Shown: piece after piece, positions 7,393 to 14,564 of the stretch
Layout of the letters: each line of letters begins with the position of its first letter
Position numbering within the stretch: position 1 is the stretch's first letter
From: Lysobacterales bacterium UBA5700
GTDB lineage: Bacteria > Pseudomonadota > Gammaproteobacteria > Xanthomonadales > Xanthomonadaceae
Assembly (NCBI GenBank): GCA_002420085.1
Contig: DIHI01000063.1
Coordinates: forward strand, 39,666 to 55,808
Direction: 5' to 3'
Length of the DNA: 16,143 bases
Program-made: the position numbers and the translations under genes
The notes under the pieces: generated by a model
What the model saw: the letters and a program-made list of their open reading frames with translations, nothing else
What the model was told of the DNA's origin: nothing
The model's database searches: none

Positions 7393-7590
7393 GCACCATG
7401 TCGCTTGCCACAACCGTCGGCATGGGTGTGGTCCACCCGCCGCCGAGGAGGTTGGCACAGGTGCGCGGACGGCGAGTGCGATGGCTGTCCGGACAGCCGG
7501 CATCCGGGTAGCAGGCCAGCGAGCCAGCCACGATGGCTTCCGGCGCCGCAGCAACGGCTTCACCGGCACGGCGAGAATGCGGGTTACCCT
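7393..7590. other. dnaG-peptidase intergenic region
   Basis: These 198 bp contain no convincing gene or clear promoter. The one ordered element is a 16-bp perfect palindrome at 7483-7498. Open frames that cross this region in both directions lack any recognisable protein pattern. Confidence 0.45.
7483..7498. promoter_or_regulatory. 16-bp perfect palindrome, possible operator
   Basis: GGCTGTCC directly abuts GGACAGCC with no loop, so the dyad suits a dimeric DNA-binding protein better than an RNA hairpin. It lies 92 nt upstream of the peptidase start and 90 nt downstream of the dnaG stop. It does not fit the LexA consensus spacing (CTGT-N8-ACAG). No regulator can be named. Confidence 0.35.
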
Positions 7591-9561
7591 ATGCCGGTGA
7601 TGCGCGGTTGCTTCCAGTGCCTGGTCCATATCTTCGTCCTGCTGGCCTCGACGGCTGTATCGGCGACCACCGGGGATCGCTCGGTCGATCGCAGCCGTGT
7701 CGTGTACGACGGGATCGAGGCTCCGTCGCCAGCCGATCTCCAGGCCGCTGCCGCACGCTCGCGCACGTCCGGCGCCGTGTTCGCCGGTTGGCTGGCCAAT
7801 GGTGCCGCGCTGATCGCCGCCCGCCATGGCGATGCCATCCAGATCCATCGCATCGATGGCCCCGGCGCCGTGCCCCAGCGGTTGACCGATTCCAGCGATT
7901 CGATCGCCGCCGTCACGGTTCCACGACGCGGCTCCGAGGGCTTCCTGTTCGGTATGGACAGCAACGGCACCGAGGACTGGCAACTCTACTACTACGATCT
8001 GGGCGCCAATCGCAGCCGCCGACTCAGCGATGGCCAGAGTCGCAACCAGGGCGCGGTCTGGGCACATGATGGCAGCCGTTTCGCCTACACCACCACCCGT
8101 CGCAACGGCCTTGATGCCGACATCCACATCATGTCGGCCGAGGGCGACAGCCAGCCGCTGGTCGAACGCGGCGGTGGCTGGCTGGCCCAGGATTGGTCAC
8201 CCAACGATCAGGCCCTGCTGGTCCGACAAGTACACTCGCTGACCCATTCACGGCTGTGGCTGGTGCGGATATCCGACGGTGCGATGGCACCGATCGGCAA
8301 TGACCGAGCGGTCGCCAACATCGGGCGCGCGCTGTTCGCACCGGATGGTCAGGCGATCTACTACACCTCCGACGAAGCCTCGGAATTCCGACAGTTGCTG
8401 CGGGTCGATCTGCGGACCGGGCGACGGCGTATCCTGACCCGCAGCATCCGCTGGGACATCGAGGACTTCGCGCTGTCCGGCGATGGCCGCCACCTCGCCC
8501 TGGTCGTCAACGAGAACGGCTACAGCCGGCTGCTGCTGCGGTCGCTGCCGGACCAGCGCAACATCCGCCTGCCGGCGCATCCGCCTGGCACCCTGTCACT
8601 GGGCGGGTTCGACCCGAGCGATCGGCACCTGGCCTTCACCCTGGCCAGTACCGGCGAGCCGGTCGCGGTGTGGACACTGAGCCTCGGCCGCAATGACTAC
8701 CAGCGCTGGACCGGTGAGCCCACCGACCCGGCAACCTCGGTGCGGATCGAGCCCGAAGCCATCGACTATGCCAGCTTCGACCGCGACAGCGAGGGCTGGC
8801 GGCGTCGGATACCGGCCCTGTATTACCGTCCACCGGGCAGCCCACCTGAACGCGGCTTCCCGGTTCTGGTCAGTCTCCACGGCGGCCCGGAGGCGCAGGC
8901 GCGACCCGGCTTCAACCCGACCATCCAGCATCTGGTCGGTGAATTGGGCATCGCCGTGATCACCCCGAACGTGCGTGGCTCGACCGGCTACGGCAAACAC
9001 TTCCTCGCCCTCGATGACGGGCTGCGGCGCGAACATGCGGTGCGCGATGTCGGCGCTCTGCTCGATTGGATCGCCGATCAGCCGGAACTCGATGCCGACC
9101 GCATCGGCGTGACCGGCACCAGCTATGGCGGCTACCTCGCCCTCTCGGCGCTGGCCCACTACGGAGCCCGTCTGCGGGCCGGCGCCAGTGTGGTCGGCAT
9201 CTCGCACCTGGTGACCTTCCTGGAGAACACCAGCGAACTGCGCCGCGATCTGCGTCGGCTTGAATATGGCGACGAACGCGACCCGACCACCCGCGCCCAC
9301 CTCGACCGCATCTCACCGCTGACCCTGGCACCTCGAATCAAACGTCCGCTGCTGATCGCTCATGGTGGCAATGATCCGCGCGTCCCGGTTGCCGAGGCCG
9401 AGCGCATCGTCAGCGCCGTCCGAAGCAACGGGGTCGAAGTCGGCTATCTGCTGTTTCCCGATGAAGGCCATGGTTTCACCCGGACATCCAGCCGCAATGT
9501 CTTCGAGGCGGTCAGCAGCCGATTCTGGCGCGCGCACCTGCTCGACCAGCACGACGAGTGA
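7591..9561 (+). CDS. Exported S9 family (prolyl oligopeptidase-like) peptidase
   Basis: The 656-aa product begins with a signal peptide (MPVMRGCFQCLVHIFVLLAS, probable cleavage after AVSA near residue 26), so it should act in the periplasm or outside. Residues ~60-390 form a beta-propeller-like region with repeated blades such as GAVWAHDGSRFAY and DFALSGDGRHLALV. The C-terminal alpha/beta-hydrolase domain carries the triad Ser511 (GTSYGGY), Asp595 (HGGNDPRVP) and His627 (DEGHGF), plus the oxyanion-side motif SLHGGPEAQ. S9 enzymes of this type cleave short peptides, often after proline or at dipeptidyl positions; the exact specificity is not readable. The frame extends upstream to 7405, but that part is compositionally unlike protein and the signal sequence favours 7591 (7600 also possible). 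It stands where rpoD would be expected and converges on ctaB 44 bp away. Confidence 0.93.
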   Translation: MPVMRGCFQCLVHIFVLLASTAVSATTGDRSVDRSRVVYDGIEAPSPADLQAAAARSRTSGAVFAGWLANGAALIAARHGDAIQIHRIDGPGAVPQRLTDSSDSIAAVTVPRRGSEGFLFGMDSNGTEDWQLYYYDLGANRSRRLSDGQSRNQGAVWAHDGSRFAYTTTRRNGLDADIHIMSAEGDSQPLVERGGGWLAQDWSPNDQALLVRQVHSLTHSRLWLVRISDGAMAPIGNDRAVANIGRALFAPDGQAIYYTSDEASEFRQLLRVDLRTGRRRILTRSIRWDIEDFALSGDGRHLALVVNENGYSRLLLRSLPDQRNIRLPAHPPGTLSLGGFDPSDRHLAFTLASTGEPVAVWTLSLGRNDYQRWTGEPTDPATSVRIEPEAIDYASFDRDSEGWRRRIPALYYRPPGSPPERGFPVLVSLHGGPEAQARPGFNPTIQHLVGELGIAVITPNVRGSTGYGKHFLALDDGLRREHAVRDVGALLDWIADQPELDADRIGVTGTSYGGYLALSALAHYGARLRAGASVVGISHLVTFLENTSELRRDLRRLEYGDERDPTTRAHLDRISPLTLAPRIKRPLLIAHGGNDPRVPVAEAERIVSAVRSNGVEVGYLLFPDEGHGFTRTSSRNVFEAVSSRFWRAHLLDQHDE

Positions 9562-9576
9562 ATGGCAAGCCCCGTC

Positions 9577-9604
9577 GGCCGCAGGGCTGCCACTCGCGGC
9601 CCTG
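9577..9604. terminator. Possible bidirectional terminator between convergent genes
   Basis: GGCCGC (9577-9582) can pair with GCGGCC (9596-9601), or alternatively CAGGGC (9582-9587) with GCCCTG (9599-9604). It lies in the 44-bp gap between the peptidase and ctaB stop codons. No T-run is present, so support is moderate only. Confidence 0.35.
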
Positions 9605-9605
9605 T

Positions 9606-10583
9606 CTAGACCGCCAACAGCCACCAATCGACCAGCAGGAACCCGAACAGTGCCATCAGGTAGATCACCGAATAGCTGAACACCCGCATGGCATACAACT
9701 CGCCGGGCGGATCGAGCAGACGAATCGCGTAGTGGACGAACACCGCGCCGAGCACCAGGGCACCACCGAGGTAGAACGGCCCGCTCATCCCGGTCGCCCA
9801 TGGCAGGACGGTCACCGCAACCAGCAGCAGGGTGTAGAACAGGATCTGCCAGCGGGTGTACACGACGCCGTACACCACCGGCAGCATCGGAATCATCGCT
9901 TTCGCATAATCGTCGCGCCGGAAGATCGCCAGCGCCCAGAAATGCGGCGGCGTCCAGACAAAGATGATCAGCACCAGCAACAGGGCATACGGATGAAGCT
10001 GATCGGTCACCGCCGTCCAGCCGAGTGCGGGTGGGGCCGCGCCGGCCAGGCCGCCGATCACGATGTTCTGCGGTGTCGCGCGCTTCAGGAAACCGGTGTA
10101 GATCAGGGCGTAACCGATCAACGAGGCAAACGTCAGCACCGCAGTCAGCGGATTGACCAGCCAGACCAGGAGCACCATCGAGCCGACGCCGAGCACCAGT
10201 GCGAACACCAGCACCTGGCGGGTCGAAAGGCCGCCGCTGGGCAGCGGGCGGGCTGCTGTACGCGCCATCACGGCGTCGATGCGACGATCGAGCAGGTGGT
10301 TGATGGCCGCCGCCGAGGCCGCCGCCAGCCAGATGCCGAGGCCACCGAACAGCACCGCAGGCCAAGGTGGCAGGCTGGGGGCGAACGCGATGCCGGAGCG
10401 ACCGGCCAGCAGGTCACCATCGAACATCCGGAACAACGCCATCAGCGAATCCATGCCGAGTGCGTGGCGTGGGTCGAGCCGGGCCAGGAACATCCCGACC
10501 ACCGCCGTGAACACGATCAAGGCCACCACCCGTGGCTTGGTCAGTTGCCAGAATTGGCCGAAGCTCGATGTCATCACGCGCAT
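9606..10583 (-). CDS. ctaB: Protoheme IX farnesyltransferase (heme o synthase)
   Basis: CtaB/CyoE is an inner-membrane UbiA-family prenyltransferase that adds a farnesyl group to heme b, making heme o, the precursor of heme a. Key features are the first prenyl-diphosphate/Mg motif with Asn95, Asp99 and Asp103 (NHLLDRRID) followed by [11 protein letters not shown], the second region YTGFLKR with TPQNIVIGG, and the conserved [11 protein letters not shown]. Multiple membrane helices cover the rest. The 325 aa is longer than usual (~300), mainly because of a segment around residues 35-75 between the first two helices. The start at 10583 overlaps the ctaA stop by one base (TGATG), so translation is probably coupled; an in-frame ATG at 10574 is an alternative. 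No SCO gene follows; the next gene is the convergent peptidase. Confidence 0.96.
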   Translation of the reverse strand: MRVMTSSFGQFWQLTKPRVVALIVFTAVVGMFLARLDPRHALGMDSLMALFRMFDGDLLAGRSGIAFAPSLPPWPAVLFGGLGIWLAAASAAAINHLLDRRIDAVMARTAARPLPSGGLSTRQVLVFALVLGVGSMVLLVWLVNPLTAVLTFASLIGYALIYTGFLKRATPQNIVIGGLAGAAPPALGWTAVTDQLHPYALLLVLIIFVWTPPHFWALAIFRRDDYAKAMIPMLPVVYGVVYTRWQILFYTLLLVAVTVLPWATGMSGPFYLGGALVLGAVFVHYAIRLLDPPGELYAMRVFSYSVIYLMALFGFLLVDWWLLAV

Positions 10584-11737
10584 CAGGGTTGGGAAGGCCG
10601 ACCGCTGCCGGATGGACGCAACCGGGCCAGCAATGCGACCAGGACGCTCAGCAACAGCACGGCGCCGGCATTATGCGCCGTGGCCATCCACAACGGCAGC
10701 CCGAACACGACATTACCGATCCCGAGTGCGACTTGCAGACCGAGCGCCAAGGCCAGCAGCCAACCCCAGCCGGCCAGACCGGTAAGTCGGCGCAGTCGGA
10801 TCGCCAGGTACAGCAGGTACACGAACACCAGCACCGCCATCAAGCGATGACTGAGATGGATGGCGGTGCGCGCGGCACCGTCGAGAACTCCGCCTTCGTA
10901 ATCGACCCCGATGCCGCGCCAGAGCACGAATGCCTCACCAAAATCGGTCTGTGGCCACCACTGGCCCTGACAGGTCGGGAAACTGGTGCCGCAGGCCAGG
11001 GCCGCATAGTTGGCACTGGTCCAGCCGCCGAGCGCAATCTGCAACGTCAGCAGCAGCAGACCGATCAGCAGCAATCGGCCGATCCGGCCGCTGTCGGCAC
11101 GCGGCATCATCGCGCCCGGCGTGGCGCGGTTGGCCTGCCACAGCAGCATCGAGAACACGGTCAGGCCACCGACCAGATGGCCCATGACCACGATCGGCTT
11201 GAGCAGCCAGGTCACCGTCCACATGCCGAGCATGGCCTGAACGATGATGACCGCAAGGGTCGCCACTGCCAGCCGGCTCGGATCTCCACGCGCCGTGCGC
11301 AGCACCTGCACCCAGAGTGCCACCTGAGCCAGACCGACCAGAACCGAGGAAGCGATGTGGGCATCGAGCATGTACAGCCGGATCGAAGCTGCGACCATGG
11401 CGGAGGCACTGACCACCACGGCCAGACCGATCCGCTGGCGACGCACCGTCAGCAGAGCCAGGATCAGGGTCAGTACACCCAGGCCAGCGGCCGCGTGCCG
11501 ATGGACCTGCTCCTTCCAGGCTTTATCGACCTCGACCGGGCGCTCGAAGTGCTGGTTGGCCGCCTCGATCTGCACGTCGTGTCTGGGCCAGGTGGCCTGA
11601 CCGTAGCAGGTCGGCCAGTCCGGGCAGCCCAGGCCGGCATCGGACAGGCGCACGAAGGCGCCGAACACGATGACCGCAAAGGCCAATGCTACGGCAGCCC
11701 AAGCGATCCGGTGGAAATGACGGTGGGGAAGATTCAT
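10583..11737 (-). CDS. ctaA: Heme A synthase (COX15/CtaA family)
   Basis: CtaA oxidises the C8 methyl of heme o to a formyl group, giving heme a for the aa3 oxidase. The 384-aa membrane protein has eight likely helices in two halves. Expected residues are present: Glu76 and His79 in EQVHRH, His187 in VVMGHLVGG, His294/His297 in IHLSHRL and His355 in MATAHNAGA, which match the heme-ligand positions of the family, plus Cys pairs Cys38/Cys44 ([10 protein letters not shown]) and Cys249/Cys256 (ACGTSFPTC) in the external loops, typical of the cysteine-bearing CtaA type. It begins 19 nt after the stop of the 203-aa membrane protein and overlaps ctaB by one base, so SURF1, that gene, ctaA and ctaB read as one operon. 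Confidence 0.95.
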   Translation of the reverse strand: MNLPHRHFHRIAWAAVALAFAVIVFGAFVRLSDAGLGCPDWPTCYGQATWPRHDVQIEAANQHFERPVEVDKAWKEQVHRHAAAGLGVLTLILALLTVRRQRIGLAVVVSASAMVAASIRLYMLDAHIASSVLVGLAQVALWVQVLRTARGDPSRLAVATLAVIIVQAMLGMWTVTWLLKPIVVMGHLVGGLTVFSMLLWQANRATPGAMMPRADSGRIGRLLLIGLLLLTLQIALGGWTSANYAALACGTSFPTCQGQWWPQTDFGEAFVLWRGIGVDYEGGVLDGAARTAIHLSHRLMAVLVFVYLLYLAIRLRRLTGLAGWGWLLALALGLQVALGIGNVVFGLPLWMATAHNAGAVLLLSVLVALLARLRPSGSGRPSQP

Positions 11738-11756
11738 CGGGAACGGTTCCGGGTAA

Positions 11757-12368
11757 TCATTTGACGAGTCGATACAGATCCTTGCTCAGGCCACTCGGAT
11801 CGAAGCCGGGCCGATAGCGCAGCACGGCGTAGCCGGATGGATCGAGCACGTAGAGGCTGCCGTCGAGTGGCTGCGACGCGGCCAATCGCGCCGAAAGCGC
11901 CGGGTCGGCCGCGATCTCGACCAGGCGGCGAAAGCCGGGCGCACCCTCCGGGCGCGGACCGATCCAGAGCACATCGAGACGATCGGCATGCCGGCCCTCG
12001 CTGCGCCAGACCCGCTCCAGCACATCGAGCAGTTCGGCGCGATCACGGTCATCACCGCTGGCATCGACCAGCACCCGCCAGATTTCTTCCGACGGCTGCC
12101 AGGGATAGGGCGAGCCATCGAGCCGCCGCACAACGATATCGGTGAGGTCGATCGCCGGCGCGATGAACTCGCCGTGGTTGCGGGTCCGTGTCGGCTGCCA
12201 GCCGCTGTAGTGCAGCACCAGGGCGGCTCCGAACGAGCCACCGAACATCAGCACGATCAGCAGCAGGATGAGACGGGAACGACTGCGGGTGTGATTCCGG
12301 GCGGCGAAATTTCGGGCAGTCTGCTCCCCGGCAGTCTGATCCTGGGCGATATGATTCTGGTTGGTCAT
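11757..12368 (-). CDS. Cytochrome oxidase-associated membrane protein, SCO-like tail
   Basis: Start chosen at 12368 because it makes a 4-nt ATGA overlap with the SURF1 stop; the frame is open a little further upstream inside SURF1. The 203-aa product has a polar N-terminus, one membrane helix at about 33-53 and an extracytoplasmic domain. After the helix comes YSGWQPTRTRNHGEF, and it ends YVLDPSGYAVLRYRPGFDP then SGLSKDLYRLVK, a tail reminiscent of the thioredoxin fold in SCO proteins. It contains no cysteine at all, so it cannot bind copper by a CxxxC motif or act as a thiol oxidoreductase. The same slot between SURF1 and ctaA holds a similar uncharacterised protein in Pseudomonas cox clusters. 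A structural or chaperone role in oxidase assembly is inferred from context only. Confidence 0.8.
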   Translation of the reverse strand: MTNQNHIAQDQTAGEQTARNFAARNHTRSRSRLILLLIVLMFGGSFGAALVLHYSGWQPTRTRNHGEFIAPAIDLTDIVVRRLDGSPYPWQPSEEIWRVLVDASGDDRDRAELLDVLERVWRSEGRHADRLDVLWIGPRPEGAPGFRRLVEIAADPALSARLAASQPLDGSLYVLDPSGYAVLRYRPGFDPSGLSKDLYRLVK

Positions 12369-13111
12369 CGGCGGCGGCAGGCAAGGAAAAGGGTAATCAC
12401 AGCAACCGCCGCAGCCAGTGCAAACCACTGCCCGGCGTAGCCACGGTGCTTTTCTGGTGTCAGGGTATTGGGCAATACGTCGAGGCTGCGACGATAACCG
12501 ATCGGTTGCGCCGGATCGGGGCGCAGGACACGGGCAGCCAGCGGGCCGACGCCATCCAGCAGGGTGCTGACTTCAGCCGGATCGAGCCGGGTCAGCAGCC
12601 AGCGACCATCGGTCAAACGCTGTCCGGCCGGACCCAGCATCAGACCGGGTGACGGCGGGGGCAGCAAGAGCCCATCGATCTCCACGACACCACCGTCGCC
12701 GACCTCGGTCTGCGGCGGCACTCGATCGGCTGGCATCGGCAACCAACCCAGTTCGACCAGGATCGGCCGATCGACGTGCTCCGGCCGAAACAACCGGTAG
12801 ACGCGCACACCGACCGCACCGGCATCGATCTGGTTGTCGAGCAACAGGATCGGCGCATCCAGGAAACGGCCCTGGCTGTACACCCGATCGATGCCATCGG
12901 CCCGATCGGCCAATGCCGCCGTCATGGGCTCGGACTGACCGGACGCCAGGCGTGCCGCCACTGCATCGAGCGTGGCCTGCTTGCTCTCGCCGCGCTGCCA
13001 TTGCCAGATGCCCAGCGCCACGAATGCCGCAAAGGCAAGCACGGCCGCAATCATGGCCAGCGCGCGCTTGACCGCACCCCGCTGCCGGGCGATCTGGTTC
13101 ACCGCCGCCAT
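12365..13111 (-). CDS. SURF1 family cytochrome c oxidase assembly protein
   Basis: SURF1/Shy1 proteins help insert heme a into subunit I. The start at 13111 gives 248 aa, beginning MAAVNQIARQRGAVKRALAM; the frame is open upstream to 13468, but that extension overlaps the opposing DUF2909 gene and has no protein-like pattern. Two membrane helices bracket a periplasmic domain: the first at about 17-35 ending in LGIWQWQRGESKQ, the second in the C-terminal AGQWFALAAAVAVITLFL. Conserved blocks include GRFLDAPILLLDNQ, VELGWLPM and PEKHRGYAGQWF. It is divergent from the DUF2909 gene across 66 bp and overlaps the next gene by 4 nt. It is the first gene of the SURF1-ctaA-ctaB group. Confidence 0.93.
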   Translation of the reverse strand: MAAVNQIARQRGAVKRALAMIAAVLAFAAFVALGIWQWQRGESKQATLDAVAARLASGQSEPMTAALADRADGIDRVYSQGRFLDAPILLLDNQIDAGAVGVRVYRLFRPEHVDRPILVELGWLPMPADRVPPQTEVGDGGVVEIDGLLLPPPSPGLMLGPAGQRLTDGRWLLTRLDPAEVSTLLDGVGPLAARVLRPDPAQPIGYRRSLDVLPNTLTPEKHRGYAGQWFALAAAVAVITLFLACRRR

Positions 13112-13120
13112 CTCGAACGC

Positions 13121-13149
13121 GCGACCGGATTCGTCATGCGCGATACTAT
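13121..13149 (+). promoter_or_regulatory. Weak candidate promoter for the DUF2909 gene
   Basis: GCGACC (13121-13126), a 17-bp spacer and TACTAT (13144-13149) are marginal -35/-10 matches. The GATACTATC stretch is the AT-richest part of the 66-bp divergent gap and reads GATAGTATC on the other strand, so it could also serve SURF1. This is weak evidence. Confidence 0.3.
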
Positions 13150-13177
13150 CCGCCCCGCAAACTCCGGATCCGGCACC

Positions 13178-13387
13178 ATGTGGAAAGCCCTGGTCATCGT
13201 CGCGTTCTTGTTGCTGATTCTGTACAACCTCGGTGCCGGGCTGTACTACATGCTGGTAGACAAAGGCACCACGACCCGCACCGTCAACTCCCTGACCTGG
13301 CGAATCGGTCTGTCGGTCGCCCTGATCGTCCTGATCGTGATCGGTATCGCCACCGGCATGATCCAGCCGCATGGCATCAATGGTTGA
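13178..13387 (+). CDS. DUF2909 family twin-transmembrane protein
   Basis: This 69-aa protein is two membrane helices and little else: MWKALVIVAFLLLILYNLGA then GLYYMLVDKG, a short polar turn rich in Thr, and WRIGLSVALIVLIVIGIATG followed by MIQPHGING. This is the pattern of the DUF2909 (twin transmembrane) family that regularly occurs in proteobacterial cox clusters between coxC and SURF1. Its function is not known to me; membership in the oxidase assembly set is inferred from position. The start at 13178 is set by the family N-terminus; the frame is open upstream through the antisense of SURF1. It is the only plus-strand gene in the cox region. Confidence 0.85.
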   Translation: MWKALVIVAFLLLILYNLGAGLYYMLVDKGTTTRTVNSLTWRIGLSVALIVLIVIGIATGMIQPHGING

Positions 13388-13567
13388 AATCTGTAAGCCG
13401 CTGGCCCGTGACCCCCGCAGCCGACTCGCAGCGCCGGAATGGGCACCACGCGGGGGTGTGCTGATCAAAAGCCGCAGCCCGGACCGAGCTTGGCCGTCGA
13501 TGGCTGCCGACCAACCGGCCGATGTCGCCGCCGGCAGACCGCCGACGCATTCCTCAACCGCCTGACC

Positions 13568-13595
13568 TCGATGCTCGATGCTTGATTCTCGATGC
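13568..13595. repeat. Four tandem 7-nt units
   Basis: TCGATGC, TCGATGC, TTGATTC and TCGATGC follow each other without gaps. The third unit differs at two positions. Together with the 14-nt period array at 3373-3414, it gives a second intergenic repeat of 7-nt period with a different unit. Confidence 0.65.
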
Positions 13596-13602
13596 GCCGC
13601 TC

Positions 13603-13644
13603 GGAACCGCGCATCAGGAACCGCGCTTGTTCAAACGCGGTTCC
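13603..13644 (-). terminator. Hairpin terminator region downstream of coxC
   Basis: GGAACCGCG (13617-13625) and CGCGGTTCC (13636-13644) are perfect 9-bp arms around a 10-nt loop, 12 nt after the coxC stop. A second copy of the left arm lies at 13603-13611 and could compete for the same partner. There is no T-run; it may serve as a bidirectional terminator or 3'-end stabiliser. Confidence 0.5.
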
Positions 13645-13656
13645 CGCAGTCCGCCC

Positions 13657-14529
13657 TCAGAGCACGTAGACGAACACGAACAGGCCGAGCCAGACCACAT
13701 CCACGAAGTGCCAATACCAGGCCACCGCCTCGAATCCGAAGTGCTGGTCCTTGCTGAAATGCCCCTTGGCGCAGCGGAACCAGATCACGGTCAGCATGAT
13801 CGCACCGAGGGTCACGTGCATGCCGTGAAAACCCGTGAGCATGAAGAACGTTGATCCGTAGATGCCGGAGCCCAGCGTCAGATTCAGATCGCTGTAGGCA
13901 TGCATGTACTCATAGACCTGAAAGTACAGGAACACCAGACCCAACACCACGGTGGCCGCCAGCCAGAACAGCAGGACACCGCGCTGACCCGCCTTGAGCG
14001 CATGGTGGGCGATCGTGATGGTCACGCCCGACGCCAGCAGCAACAGGGTATTGAGCAGTGGGATGCCCCAGGCCGGAATGGTCTCGAACGTGCCGCCAAC
14101 CGCTGCCGGACCATTGGTTGGCCAGGCCGGCTCGAAGCCTTGCCACAGCAGGGCATGGGTGAGTACACCATCGCCCTCGCCGCCCAGCCACGGCACCGAC
14201 AGGGCACGGGCATAGAACAGTGCGCCGAAGAAGGCGGCAAAGAACATCACCTCGGAAAAGATGAACCAGATCATGCCCATCCGAAACGAGGTGTCGACCT
14301 GCTGGTTGTAGAAGCCGGCGACCGATTCGCGGATCACGCTGCCGAACCAGCCGAACAGCATCACCACCAGAATCGCCAGCCCGGCGTAGAACACCGGCTG
14401 CCCCCAGGCATTGCCGTTCAGCCAGTTGGCGACGCCGAACACGGTGGTGAACAGGCCGAGCGTGCCGACCATCGGCCATTTGCTGCCGTGCGGCACGTAG
14501 TAGATGTTGGCGTCGTGGGTGTGAGCCAT
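13657..14529 (-). CDS. coxC: Cytochrome c oxidase subunit III
   Basis: Subunit III (CtaE/CoxC) is a seven-helix inner-membrane subunit that stabilises the aa3 oxidase and binds lipid near the D-pathway entry. The 290-aa product starts MAHTHDANIYYVPHGSKWP and carries family blocks FRMGMIWFIFSEVMFFAAFFGALFYAR (split at about residues 82-108), WGIPLLNTLLLLASG, HHALKAGQR, YFQVYEYMHA, STFFMLTGFHGMHV and the C-terminal AVAWYWHFVDVVWLGLFVFV. The start at 14529 has a GGGGA ribosome binding site about 6 nt upstream. It follows ctaG after 35 bp on the same strand and is the last gene before the 3' hairpin at 13617-13644. Confidence 0.97.
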   Translation of the reverse strand: MAHTHDANIYYVPHGSKWPMVGTLGLFTTVFGVANWLNGNAWGQPVFYAGLAILVVMLFGWFGSVIRESVAGFYNQQVDTSFRMGMIWFIFSEVMFFAAFFGALFYARALSVPWLGGEGDGVLTHALLWQGFEPAWPTNGPAAVGGTFETIPAWGIPLLNTLLLLASGVTITIAHHALKAGQRGVLLFWLAATVVLGLVFLYFQVYEYMHAYSDLNLTLGSGIYGSTFFMLTGFHGMHVTLGAIMLTVIWFRCAKGHFSKDQHFGFEAVAWYWHFVDVVWLGLFVFVYVL

Positions 14530-14564
14530 GGGATTCCCCGTTGATTCCGGAATTCAGAGTGCGG

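Larger units (their letters stand above)
13388..13656. other. DUF2909-coxC convergent intergenic region
   Basis: No credible gene lies in these 269 bp. They contain a long-loop inverted repeat soon after the DUF2909 stop (ACCCCCGC 13411-13418, GCGGGGGT 13450-13457), a tandem 7-nt repeat at 13568-13595 and a strong hairpin at 13617-13644. Confidence 0.5.

Noticed and set aside
7483..7498. LexA box reading of the palindrome
   Set aside because: The half-sites are too close (CTGT-N4-ACAG instead of N8), so a LexA assignment is not justified.
7405..7590. 62-residue extension ahead of the S9 peptidase signal peptide
   Set aside because: An internal signal sequence would be misplaced, and the extension is Arg/Trp/His-rich with no family match pattern.
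6352..8127. 591-aa open frame on the minus strand across dnaG and the peptidase
   Set aside because: It is antisense to two well-supported genes, has no recognisable motif, and long shadow frames are expected in DNA this GC-rich.
9558..10850. 430-aa open frame on the plus strand over ctaB and ctaA
   Set aside because: The sequence is Gln/His/Arg-rich low complexity, typical of the reverse complement of membrane-protein codons; both genes beneath it are certain.
10532..11764. 410-aa open frame on the plus strand over ctaA
   Set aside because: Same antisense artefact, with no protein-like hydrophobic pattern or domain.
13112..13468. N-terminal extension of SURF1 to 367 aa
   Set aside because: It lies antisense to the DUF2909 gene and lacks protein character. 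SURF1 homology begins near 13111.
13371..13565. 64-aa open frame after DUF2909
   Set aside because: It overlaps the DUF2909 stop, has no ribosome binding site or motif, and crosses a repeat-rich noncoding stretch.
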